Source: an uncultured Armatimonadota bacterium (GTDB taxonomy: Bacteria > Armatimonadota > Armatimonadia > Armatimonadales > Armatimonadaceae). From it: DNA of 30,338 nucleotides. Below, one piece after another: positions 9,263-16,371 of this stretch. The DNA is taken from NCBI GenBank assembly GCA_903881535.1, contig CAIRTT010000040.1, positions 1 to 30,338 of the forward strand, given 5' to 3'. The translations under genes and the position numbers were made by a program. Positions within the stretch are counted from its first letter, which is position 1. The number at the start of each line of letters is the position of its first letter. The notes beneath the pieces are model-generated. The model searched no databases, had not been told where the DNA came from, and saw only the letters and a list, made by a program, of their open reading frames with translations.

Positions 9263-9317
9263 CGCGGTTCAGTTAGCTGAGCCTGACCCGAATGACGGAT
9301 TGCAACGCTCCTCAGCA
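9258..9317 (-). promoter_or_regulatory. SAH riboswitch aptamer
   Basis: The ahcY leader carries the SAH-riboswitch signature. P1 is GCTGAG (9311-9316) with CTCAGC (9276-9281). The core reads GAGGAGCGTTGCAA followed by CAGGCTC. The H-type pseudoknot is GAGCG (9306-9310) with CGCTC (9260-9264), ending in CGCTCACC. These elements match the known class in order and spacing. In this class SAH binding turns expression on; here binding would hold the CGCTC strand and block the terminator at 9233-9262. Confidence 0.92.
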
Positions 9318-9322
9318 CGTTA

Positions 9323-9328
9323 AGTATA
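9323..9328 (-). promoter_or_regulatory. Putative -10 element for ahcY
   Basis: TATACT on the minus strand ends about 7 nt before the first base of riboswitch helix P1, which is where transcription should begin. No convincing -35 element is seen 16-18 bp upstream. Confidence 0.5.
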
Positions 9329-9347
9329 CCCCGCGGTGAGCCGTTGC

Positions 9348-9391
9348 TATGCATGCCCCATCCGGAAAAAGTTCTGGATGGGGCATGCATA
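9348..9391 (-). terminator. Long perfect hairpin after the NHL gene
   Basis: The inverted repeat has 16-bp perfect arms (9348-9363 and 9376-9391) and a 12-nt loop, starting 3 nt past the stop of the NHL-propeller gene. No T-run follows on either strand. It probably acts as a 3'-end stabiliser or a non-canonical terminator, and it separates this gene from the ahcY promoter. Confidence 0.55.
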
Positions 9392-9394
9392 AGA

Positions 9395-10483
9395 CTATGC
9401 CTTGATACGTTTGAGGAGGGTAACGCGGCCAATTGGCAGCCACTCTCCGACTAGTATGTCTCCATTTGCGAGGAACTTCGCACCGTGTGGGTGGACAAAT
9501 TTCCCTGGAAGGAATTCAGTTCGCCCACGGCCACGTCCTGGCAGGTTTGCAATGCCAGCACTATCACCAAGATGGACAGCAACCTTGTTGTTTTCGTCCA
9601 AGACGGTGACAACACCCGCGAGGTCAGGAATCAGCATATGGCCATCTTGAATATCTGCATGGCAAGGCTGACGCATGCCATCCTTGTCAATTCGGACAAA
9701 CTTGCCATCCAAGGTGAAGTAATGCAGGCGATTGTTGCCACGGTCACAGACCATCACGAGTGGCTCGGGGCCACGCGCATCCACCCAGATGCCGTGTGGC
9801 TGGCTAAGCTTTCCATTCGCGCTACCACTGCCGCCCCACGTTCGCACAAGGTCACCCTTGATGTTGAACTGATGAACCCAGTTTGAGCCATAGCCATCGG
9901 CGACATAAAAGTCACCGTTAGGGGCAAACGTAACGTTCGTAGGAATGAATGCAGCGCCGCCCTGATAAACACCGGACTCTGTTGGCAGACCCTTTTCCCA
10001 GATGACGGTGCCATCCAAGTCGGTCTTTACAACTTGACGGTGTGCCGTGTCGCAGTGGTAAAGAAACTCTTTAGAGCCTTCCTTACGGACTTCAATTCCA
10101 TGGCCACCGCCGGCAAAGCGGGAACCGAAGGTCTTGATGAACTTGCCCTTGCGATCGAAGACAGCGATTGCATCCTTGCTTTGGCTATCGGCACCAACAG
10201 TGTGCGAAATATAAATGCGGCCTTTAGTGTCCTGGCACACACCCTGAGTATCTCCCCACTTTACGTTGTCGGGAAGCACCAACCAGTCGTGGATACATTC
10301 ATACGTATGGCTTCCAGAGCCCAATATGATCTTTGGCGTTTTATCAAGTGCATCAGCCGATGTAGCTGACACAATCTCGGCTGCCAAAACGCCGCCAACG
10401 GCTAATGATGCATCACGGAGTAGCTTGCGTCGCGTCATTGCTGCGCGGAGCTCAGCTTCCTGGGTAATCTGTGTTTCTTCCAT
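9395..10483 (-). CDS. Tat-exported NHL-repeat (six-bladed propeller) protein
   Basis: The frame extends upstream to 10558, but the ATG at 10483 (MEETQITQEA) is preferred because it starts just before a twin-arginine signal (TRRKLLRDASLAVGG). The protein is then 362 residues. The mature part shows NHL blades: THTVGADSQSKDAIAVFDRK, PTNVTFAPNGDFYVADG, QPHGIWVDARG followed by VCDRGNNRLHYFTLDGKFVR, and a final HPHGAKFLANGDILVGEW. The P.G..V...G..YVAD pattern is classic for NHL propellers, including peptidyl-amidating lyases and many secreted proteins of unknown role. Conserved His residues in the blades could bind metal, but I cannot name a reaction. The ribosome-binding site is weak; an ATG at 10438 is another possible start. 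Confidence 0.85.
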   Translation of the reverse strand: MEETQITQEAELRAAMTRRKLLRDASLAVGGVLAAEIVSATSADALDKTPKIILGSGSHTYECIHDWLVLPDNVKWGDTQGVCQDTKGRIYISHTVGADSQSKDAIAVFDRKGKFIKTFGSRFAGGGHGIEVRKEGSKEFLYHCDTAHRQVVKTDLDGTVIWEKGLPTESGVYQGGAAFIPTNVTFAPNGDFYVADGYGSNWVHQFNIKGDLVRTWGGSGSANGKLSQPHGIWVDARGPEPLVMVCDRGNNRLHYFTLDGKFVRIDKDGMRQPCHADIQDGHMLIPDLAGVVTVLDENNKVAVHLGDSAGIANLPGRGRGRTEFLPGKFVHPHGAKFLANGDILVGEWLPIGRVTLLKRIKA

Positions 10484-10620
10484 AGGTACGATTGTTACAC
10501 AGGGGCGAGCCGTATTCCTGCCAGAACAGAATGATTCAGGAGACACTCTACGCCACACCCCTACATGGAGAGCGTAGTTGGAACCCCCGGTGTTTTTTAT
10601 GCACTAAATCGGCCCAATCA

Positions 10621-12180
10621 TTACGCTGTCAAGAGAACTTCCTGTACTACACGGTGCGCAGACTCAATGGCTCCTTGAATCCAAGTGTGGGTAAGGGATG
10701 CATGTTCACCGGCGAAGAAAATCCGACCTTCCGCTGAAATGACATCACGGTAAAGAGCATCATGCTGACCCGGGGCAAACCAACAGAACGCGCCAGCACT
10801 CAGCGGATTCGTGTCCCATGACCAGCTCACGACTTTCTCCACCATGTCCTTCTCACGCAGCTGCGGGTGGACCTTGCTGAGATTTCGAAGTGTGACATCA
10901 TGACGTTCATCCGGCGAAAATGCTGCTAAGCGCCTGGCGGGCTGTCCCCATGTGTACGATGCGAGCATCACGGCAGGCTTTTTCGAAACGCGTGGGTCCC
11001 GCGCCGCTGCGTTGTCTGATGGGTAATACGTAATTCCGGTTGGCAGGTCGGTCATCGTTCCACCACCGTAAATGGCATCATCCGTTTCCCAGAAACGACG
11101 GGATGTTCGTGCAAGAACCTTTGTACTGGAATCGTAAATGACTTGTCGGGATGCCCGCATCTTGCCGGCACTGAGACCTGGCAGGAACTCAATTCGGCTC
11201 ATCACAGACAGAGCTACTGTGCAAATCATGCAGTCCCCTTCAACCTTGTCCAAGCCATCACCAGATGCATAGAAAGCAGTTACTTGGCCAGTTGATGTAT
11301 TTTGTACAACCCGGGTTACTTTGCATCCCATGCGCGGCTTGGAGCGGAGCTTTTTCACAAAGGCCTTTGGCAGCTCACTCATACCACCAACAATTTCATC
11401 AAATGGGTTTATCCAAACTTCTTCCAGTTCCTCACGAAGGAGCGTCGTGATTCCGGATTGCAGGGATGTTTCATAGGCCCACAAACTGGCAAAAAACTCA
11501 ATGGCATCGGTCGACATCCCACTCTGGCGAAACACCTCTTCCAGCGATAACCGGTCAAGACTCCGTAGTCGGTTCGTCGTGAATGCCACACGGCGTAAGT
11601 CTGCGCGCTCATCTTCGGTAAGAGACTCAAGAATGCTCAAAACAGACTGATTCCAGAAATCAAAGGATGACTTTGTCGCATCGTCTCCGGTCAGTTGAAA
11701 CAGTGCGTTGACATTTGCTTCATCGCGAATGCGTACTTTCTTGCCACGAACGTAATAGTAGGCATCCGGATTTGATTGGACAAACGGACGTAGTTTTAGG
11801 CCAAACTTGTTGACGTAGTGCCGTGTGAGATGATGGTTTGCTGGAATCCGCATGGCGCCAAGTTCACCGTAAAGGCCATCCCCCAGCTGTTGCGTTCGCA
11901 CTCGCCCACCCGCATAACTGTCGCTAGCCTCCAGAATGACAACTTCATATCCAAGCTGCTCTAGTTCGTAAGCGGAACATAGTCCGGCGATACCAGCCCC
12001 AATGATAATGACCCGTTTGGTAGAGCCGTTTGGATGTTGCAGGTTGCCGGATGCCACTCCAGCGCTTTGTGTAAAAGTCGTAGCAGAGAGTAGACTTCCG
12101 TACAAAGCACCCAGTAAAACCGTCCGACGATTAACCAATCCCGGGCCACTCTTCAGGCCTGCAGTACCAAGTTTTTCCAT
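10621..12180 (-). CDS. Tat-exported flavin amine oxidase, L-amino-acid-oxidase-like
   Basis: The 519-residue protein belongs to the FAD-dependent amine oxidase family (oxidative deamination releasing ammonia and H2O2). A Tat signal is present (NRRTVLLGAL, residues 17-26). The Rossmann motif is VIIIGAGIAGLCSAYEL (57-73) with the ribose-binding LEA (83-85), then GGRVRT (91-96). GELGAMRIPANHH (105-117) matches the G.MR.P motif typical of L-amino-acid oxidases, and the C-terminal FAD motif is GRIFFAGEHASLTHTWIQGA. Length and motifs suggest an intact enzyme. Substrate cannot be read with confidence; monoamine oxidase or tryptophan/phenylalanine oxidase activity is possible. The ATG at 12180 lacks a clear ribosome-binding site. 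It is divergent from the gene at 12263. Confidence 0.88.
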   Translation of the reverse strand: MEKLGTAGLKSGPGLVNRRTVLLGALYGSLLSATTFTQSAGVASGNLQHPNGSTKRVIIIGAGIAGLCSAYELEQLGYEVVILEASDSYAGGRVRTQQLGDGLYGELGAMRIPANHHLTRHYVNKFGLKLRPFVQSNPDAYYYVRGKKVRIRDEANVNALFQLTGDDATKSSFDFWNQSVLSILESLTEDERADLRRVAFTTNRLRSLDRLSLEEVFRQSGMSTDAIEFFASLWAYETSLQSGITTLLREELEEVWINPFDEIVGGMSELPKAFVKKLRSKPRMGCKVTRVVQNTSTGQVTAFYASGDGLDKVEGDCMICTVALSVMSRIEFLPGLSAGKMRASRQVIYDSSTKVLARTSRRFWETDDAIYGGGTMTDLPTGITYYPSDNAAARDPRVSKKPAVMLASYTWGQPARRLAAFSPDERHDVTLRNLSKVHPQLREKDMVEKVVSWSWDTNPLSAGAFCWFAPGQHDALYRDVISAEGRIFFAGEHASLTHTWIQGAIESAHRVVQEVLLTA

Positions 12181-12193
12181 GGGTTACATTTTC

Positions 12194-12204
12194 GATTGAC
12201 AATC
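12194..12204. promoter_or_regulatory. Small palindrome over the -35 element
   Basis: GATTGACAATC is a palindrome with 5-bp arms. It overlaps the -35 hexamer of the rightward promoter and lies 14 nt upstream of the oxidase start, so a bound protein could affect both divergent genes. It is short and could be chance. Confidence 0.3.
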
Positions 12205-12225
12205 AAGCAATCCTTCACATATAGT
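12196..12225 (+). promoter_or_regulatory. Strong sigma-70-type promoter
   Basis: A perfect TTGACA (12196-12201) and TATAGT (12220-12225) are separated by 18 bp, with the ATG of the next gene 37 bp downstream. The strength of the promoter argues that the broken gene after it is, or was until recently, expressed. Confidence 0.8.
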
Positions 12226-12262
12226 CGGAATTACACGCCAAAATTCAGGAAACCCAGTACAA

Positions 12263-13498
12263 ATGCCGGTAATTACAACACAAAAAATCAGAAGCATCTT
12301 TGGAGACACTTTCATCAAACAGTTGGAAACCTTACAGCCAACCGTTACCGATGACCGTTGGAAAGCTATCCCTTGGATGACCAACATCATGGCGGCGCGG
12401 CAACGTTCTGTGAAGGAAAAGCTCCCAATTCTGATGTGGATTATGGTTGGAAATCCGCAGGGCTGTACCTGAAACAATGGTCAAAGGGGCCGTCGGTCCT
12501 TTTCAGATCCGCGTCTTCAAGCACGGATAAAGGGTAAGTACATCCCAGTGATTGCAAACACACAGGATTTGCAATATTACCCATCAAAATCGCATACGTG
12601 GTTTATGAATTTGGTGAAGTCCACGATGCTTTTCGGGACCAGTACCCGTAGCGGCAGCGTTCTTAGTGGTGATTCTCCAGGCAAGTCGCGCCTGGACCTA
12701 AACCGTCAGATGGTGCAGACATCCGATCCTCAGGGAATCTACATCACGGATTCATCTGGAAGCCCGTTCGGGTTTACAAATGACCACGGCTACGATGACA
12801 TCAGAGACTTTCTAAATGTCGCTGATAGTAATGTAGGCTCGAGTGGCCTCAAGAATGTATCCGTTCCTGATTCTGCGCTGTCGGATATGTTTCACGTTCC
12901 AATCCCGGCGGACGTTACAGTACTTGAAGTACTGGAGCGCATCCCAGATGTTCCAGCTGGGTGTTCCCTTTTGAACAAGAGCCTCGGACGGGATTTTGCT
13001 TGGATTTGGATGCACGAGCAGAAGTCAATGTGTGCTGCGCTGCTTTCAAACACCAAAACGACCGTCCCGACAGGTTTTGCACAGCGCATTGGGCGGTTTC
13101 ACTTAGTGGATGGCGTGCGCGGCACACCAACGCTGTGGAGCAAGTCTGAGGTCAAACACTGCGAAGGCAGTGTCTCTGTTGTTGAACGGTCGCCAGAAGG
13201 CCTACTGGCAAAAATTCATTGTGACTTTCACATGAGCACACGGGATGGAAGACGGCGATACCGTGGAAAGCTTGAAGGCTTGCTACTGTTTGATCCAAGT
13301 ACGCAGCTTTTGCTTGATGCAACATGCCTGGCCCAGGGATTTCACTTTGGCAATGGTGTATATACGCCGAATGCGCCTAAAGGTGAATACAGATTGCTGA
13401 CTCGCCTACAGATGTCTAGAGGCGACACAGGTAGGATTGTCCCGCCGGAAAAAGTCGCAACGGATGGCAATATCCGGGAATATAAACATCCCGTCTAG
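12263..13498 (+). pseudogene. Unrecognised gene broken by two compensating 1-nt indels
   Basis: The gene starts at an ATG (12263) with AGGA upstream and a strong promoter. The first frame hits TGA at 12470-12472, yet the same frame is open again from about 12536 to TAG at 13496-13498. Between 12420 and 12534 the protein-like sequence is in another frame (APNSDVDYGWKSAGLYLKQW). Adding one A in the run 12417-12420 and removing one G from 12532-12534 restores a smooth 411-residue protein: SVKEK joins APNSDVDYG, and STDKG joins KYIPVIANTQDL. The C-terminal third (DGRRRYRGKLEGLLLFD, then FHFGNGVYTPNAPKGEY) resembles uncharacterised proteins I have seen in planctomycete-like genomes; I cannot name the family. 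No signal peptide or membrane segment is seen. It could be a pseudogene, a sequence error or a recoded gene. Confidence 0.7.
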
Positions 13499-13567
13499 GA
13501 CGTAACCACAAGCAAGTATCGTTTGAGACTGCATCACTCCACGTGCATGCAACTTATTCCTTCTCAG

Positions 13568-13730
13568 CCTGTCACGTTTACTGGGTTTGACGCGATGACT
13601 CCAGGCAACACAAAGATCCTGCGTAAGCCAGTAGGACAAAGTATTTTGTTCGAGAGTTTCCCACTCGAATTCCACAAAGTGTTTTTCTTACTACCCTGTC
13701 ACGTTTACCGGGTTAAACGCGATGACTCCA
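13568..13730 (+). repeat. Tandem 36-nt motif, two copies (13568-13603 and 13695-13730)
   Basis: Both copies read CCTGTCACGTTTA, then YGGGTT, two variable bases, and ACGCGATGACTCCA; 33 of 36 positions agree and the copies start 127 bp apart. Both are preceded by a pyrimidine-rich stretch. Copy 2 can form CGTTTA/TAAACG (13702-13707 with 13714-13719); copy 1 keeps this stem only partly. A further hairpin, TTCGAG/CTCGAA (13649-13654 with 13664-13669), lies between the copies. Everything sits in the 247-bp non-coding leader of the DUF4258 gene. It matches no RNA class I know. Confidence 0.75.
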
Positions 13731-13745
13731 ATAAGGAGTTTCATC
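13721..13745 (+). promoter_or_regulatory. Hairpin masking the ribosome-binding site
   Basis: GATGACTCC, the end of motif copy 2, can pair with GGAGT..CATC immediately before the ATG at 13746. The result is a 9-bp stem with a 2-nt bulge and a loop of about 5 nt. The ribosome-binding site AAGGAG (13733-13738) is inside the loop and stem, so translation should be low unless the hairpin is opened. Confidence 0.6.
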
Positions 13746-14087
13746 ATGACAGATTTAGCATTCACACGACATTCGGTATGTAGGTCCGCTCAGCGTTGTA
13801 TTAGCGAACGTGACGTCCGGATGGCGGTTCAATATGGGTATCGCCACTATGAAGGCGACGATGTCGTTTGCTTTCTTGGCAACCGTTGGATCCCGGATTG
13901 GGTTGATGTCAGAGAGCGAGCGAGGTTGAATGGAACGGTTGTTGTCTTGCGGAACCGTACCGCCATCACATGTTTCAAAAATGTGGACTACCATGCTAGG
14001 CTGAAGAAGCGTCCCGTTCGCGGGCGCTCACAACATCGTCAGCGGGTTGCAGACAATCAAGAGAGGCAAACATATGCAGCTGGTTGA
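13746..14087 (+). CDS. DUF4258-like small protein
   Basis: The product has 113 residues. The ATG at 13746 is chosen over the in-frame ATG at 13722 because AAGGAG sits 7 nt before it. The core (FTRHSVCRSAQRCISERDVRMAV, then YGYRHYEGDDVVCFLG, then LNGTVVVLRNRTAITCFKN; each part quoted separately) follows the DUF4258 layout: a His/Arg-rich first helix, R.IS..DV..A...G, and a C-terminal V.T.F.N strand. DUF4258 proteins are small, often found in accessory or toxin-like settings, and their function is unproven. The tail after residue 90 is basic. It overlaps the exoribonuclease gene by 14 nt, so the two are translationally linked and probably share the leader with the tandem motif. Confidence 0.75.
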   Translation: MTDLAFTRHSVCRSAQRCISERDVRMAVQYGYRHYEGDDVVCFLGNRWIPDWVDVRERARLNGTVVVLRNRTAITCFKNVDYHARLKKRPVRGRSQHRQRVADNQERQTYAAG

Positions 14088-14997
14088 ACTTCGTGATGGG
14101 CAGGCATTCAGCGGAATATACGCCTTAAAGACTTCTACGCACTATCCGGATGGTGACAGTCCACGTCTTGCTCTGACCCTCGGCGACAGTACAGGCTCCC
14201 GCAAAGGCGTGATTTGGAAGCCGCAGCCTAAAGTCGTACAAGCGATGCATGTAGCAGAGGCAGTCAAGGTATCCGGTCGCGTCAATCCACCTGGCCGATA
14301 TGCAGGCGAGCTAGCAGTTGAGCAAATCGAGGTTGTCGACGTTACACCAGAAATTCTCGATGCGCTTCTGCCCTCGTTCCCAGACTCACATGATGCTGAT
14401 GTCGATAAGCTTGATGCATTGATAGAAACTGTCGCACATCCTCTTTGCAAGAAATTGTTACTTACGTTGTTGCATGGATCCAAGCGGTCGCTTTTCCTGA
14501 ATGCAGTCGCAGCGCGCGATGTCCATCACGCTTACCGGGGTGGATTGCTTCAGCACACGTTGGAAGTTGCTGACATTTGTGATGCGTGTTGTACACGCTT
14601 TCCACGCCTAAACCGTGACTTATTGGTTACCGGAGCGTTACTGCACGATTTTGCAAAGCTGGATGAAATGACACACGGCCTTCGGGCAGGTGAATACACC
14701 GATAACGGGATGCTAATCGGCCATGTAGCGTATGGGGCAGCACGAATCATCCATTTGACACTTGACTGGCCAGAGTCGATGCGAAACCACCTCGCGCACT
14801 TGATTCTTAGCCATCATGAACGGCCTGAACACGGGGCTGCCAAAGTGCCAGCTACTCCGGAAGCAGTGGTGCTTGCACATGCAGATGCAATCAGCGCGCA
14901 TGTTGCAATTGGTTTCCGTGCTGTTGACTCAGCACCTCCGGGCAGTAGCAGCTATCCTTTGGTAGGTCGGTTCTGGTCAACAACACGCCCAGAGTAG
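14074..14997 (+). CDS. yhaM: YhaM-type 3'-5' exoribonuclease (OB fold + HD domain)
   Basis: The product has 307 residues from the ATG at 14074, with GAGAGG 7 nt upstream; a TTG further upstream at 14047 is less likely. Residues of about 1-90 form an OB-fold of the nucleic-acid-binding type (LALTLGDSTGSRKGVIW, AVKVSGRVNPPGRYAGELAV). Residues of about 120-280 are an HD phosphohydrolase domain with GGLLQHTLEV (His161), LLHDFAKLDE (His191-Asp192), GHVAYGA (His217), LSHHERPEHG (His247-His248) and HADAISAH (Asp271), the metal-binding set. This layout and length match YhaM, a Mn/Co-dependent exonuclease acting on RNA and single-stranded DNA in the cytosol. It overlaps the DUF4258 gene. Confidence 0.9.
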   Translation: MQLVELRDGQAFSGIYALKTSTHYPDGDSPRLALTLGDSTGSRKGVIWKPQPKVVQAMHVAEAVKVSGRVNPPGRYAGELAVEQIEVVDVTPEILDALLPSFPDSHDADVDKLDALIETVAHPLCKKLLLTLLHGSKRSLFLNAVAARDVHHAYRGGLLQHTLEVADICDACCTRFPRLNRDLLVTGALLHDFAKLDEMTHGLRAGEYTDNGMLIGHVAYGAARIIHLTLDWPESMRNHLAHLILSHHERPEHGAAKVPATPEAVVLAHADAISAHVAIGFRAVDSAPPGSSSYPLVGRFWSTTRPE

Positions 14998-15156
14998 CCA
15001 CACGATACCAAGCCTCGGAAGTTGACAGTATTGATTCCGATGATCCCACCTTTGGGTATGTGATTTGTAGCTCCGAAGTTACTTCCTACACCCATCCATC
15101 GTTTCGGCAAAAGGAAGTCATTAGATTATATTCAGGGATAACCAAAGATTGACGAT
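14998..15156. other. Intergenic region before the pseudopilin operon
   Basis: This 159-bp gap must hold the end of the yhaM transcript and the promoter of the pseudopilin operon. A TCGGAA/TTCCGA hairpin (15015-15020 with 15035-15040) is visible but has no T-run after it. An AT-rich stretch near 15122-15132 could hold a -10 element. Nothing firmer can be supported. Confidence 0.4.
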
Positions 15157-15594
15157 GTGGAAGTCAGTCGCAAATCCAGTCATGCTAAGCATAGATTAAT
15201 CTGTGCATTTACCCTTGTAGATGCCCTTGTGGCAGCGACGATGTTTGTTGGTGTTGCTGCCTTATCCATTCCAACATTTGTTACTACGGTGGTCGTTCAC
15301 CGAAGTATAGAGCGTGCAACACTTGCCCGAGAAATTGCCCGGAATGTCATTGAGAATATTCGTGATTTTGGAGTTGTAAATCTTGTAGATGGCAATTACG
15401 CTCTGACGAAATTTGGCTCGGTCGATTCGCTCACATCGCTCCCAAATGCATCTGGGACAATCGTTGTAACCACACCTTCGGTAGCGGTTCGAGAGGTGGT
15501 AATCAAGGTGCAATGGACTGCTGGAATACGCCAGGGACAAGCACGCACCTTTACAACCGTTACGGTTTTGACACCCGGGGGCGTCTCACCGTGA
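15157..15594 (+). CDS. Type IV pilin-like pseudopilin 1
   Basis: The product has 145 residues. The only plausible start is a GTG at 15157, since an in-frame TAA lies 16 nt upstream; the ribosome-binding site is weak. The N-terminus is a prepilin signal: basic leader (KSSHAKHRLICA) then FTLVDALVAATMFVGVAAL, the hydrophobic helix that packs in pilus-like fibres. The cleavage site is atypical: Ala instead of Gly at -1 and Asp instead of Glu at +5. The globular part includes ARNVIENIRDFGVVNLVDGN and VREVVIKVQWTAG, like GspI/PilV-type minor pseudopilins. It overlaps the next gene (GTGA), so the three pseudopilin genes form an operon, probably minor components of a type IV pilus or type II secretion system. 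Confidence 0.8.
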   Translation: MEVSRKSSHAKHRLICAFTLVDALVAATMFVGVAALSIPTFVTTVVVHRSIERATLAREIARNVIENIRDFGVVNLVDGNYALTKFGSVDSLTSLPNASGTIVVTTPSVAVREVVIKVQWTAGIRQGQARTFTTVTVLTPGGVSP

Positions 15595-16371
15595 GGCAAC
15601 GTATTACCGGCACCTCGCTGGTCGAAGCCATCGTCGTTGCGGGAATCAGCCTATTGATTACGGCAGTGGCAATCGCGTCGTCCATTACAATTTCCAAGTT
15701 TCCCCAACACGCCTTGCTCGCGAGGGCCATTGATAGCCAGACAAGTCAAGGTATGGATGCTTTGACAAAGGAACTTCGGGATGGAATCTCCGTCCTCCCA
15801 AATGCTACGATCGCAGGTAAGTCATACAAAACATCGTCGACGTGTGTCGTCTTTTCAGCGGTTGGATATGACTTTAATAAGAGCAAACCCTACTCTTGAG
15901 ACTTCAGATACCGTTGTCTTTGCATTGTCTCAGTCACCATTCAGGATCGTAAGAACCTGTGACATCGGTGTCGGTTCAAAGCGCCCTCAATCAATCGATT
16001 CAAGTGTTACTCCATGTACGTCAGCACAGTTTGTCTACCGGGTTGCCGAATCTGTCGACCTCTTAAATACATCAACTTCGAACGTGTCAGATGTTTATAG
16101 GCTAGCGACGATTCCCGCAGAGCAACCTAGCTGTACACGTAGTGGTATTGCGATTCCCTGTACTTGGCAGTCCGGATCACAATCCGTGACATTTCAAACG
16201 CCACCAGGTGCATCGATGTTCGGTATTCAGTACCCGGTTACGCCCAGTTCTACGGCTTGCCCATTTGTCACATCCGTTGAAATTCAAGTCAGGCGGACAT
16301 CACCAACACTTTCAGGTCCAGATACGACTATCCGGCACATCACCGAAGCGAGACTTAGGAACAAACGATGA
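15591..16371 (+). pseudogene. Pseudopilin 2 (GspJ/PilW-like), single +1 frameshift
   Basis: Translation starts at a GTG (15591) overlapping the previous stop. The prepilin motif is clear: G|TSLVEAIVVAGISLLITAVA with Glu at +5. The frame runs to SAVGYDFNKSKP and then meets TGA at 15897-15899. In the next frame the protein continues without a break (TLETSDTVVFALSQSPF) to TGA at 16369-16371. Dropping one C from the run 15888-15890 (context AAACCCT) joins the halves into a 259-residue protein with the V.F...Y...D.VVF pattern of GspJ/PilW-type minor pseudopilins. The downstream half keeps good coding character (IEIQVRR-like C-terminus, 4-nt overlap with the next gene), so the break is recent, an error, or a site of +1 frameshifting at CCC-U. 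Confidence 0.75.

Noticed and set aside
10550..10605. Plus-strand terminator (ACACC...GGTGT then T-run)
   Set aside because: The loop would be about 30 nt and no plus-strand gene ends here.
12184..12477. 97-residue open frame on the minus strand
   Set aside because: It lies opposite the restored reading of the broken gene and across its promoter; composition is not protein-like.
13695..13730. Fluoride riboswitch, because of CGATGACTCC
   Set aside because: Only the 3' end resembles that class; the required upstream GG.GATGG element and first hairpin are missing.
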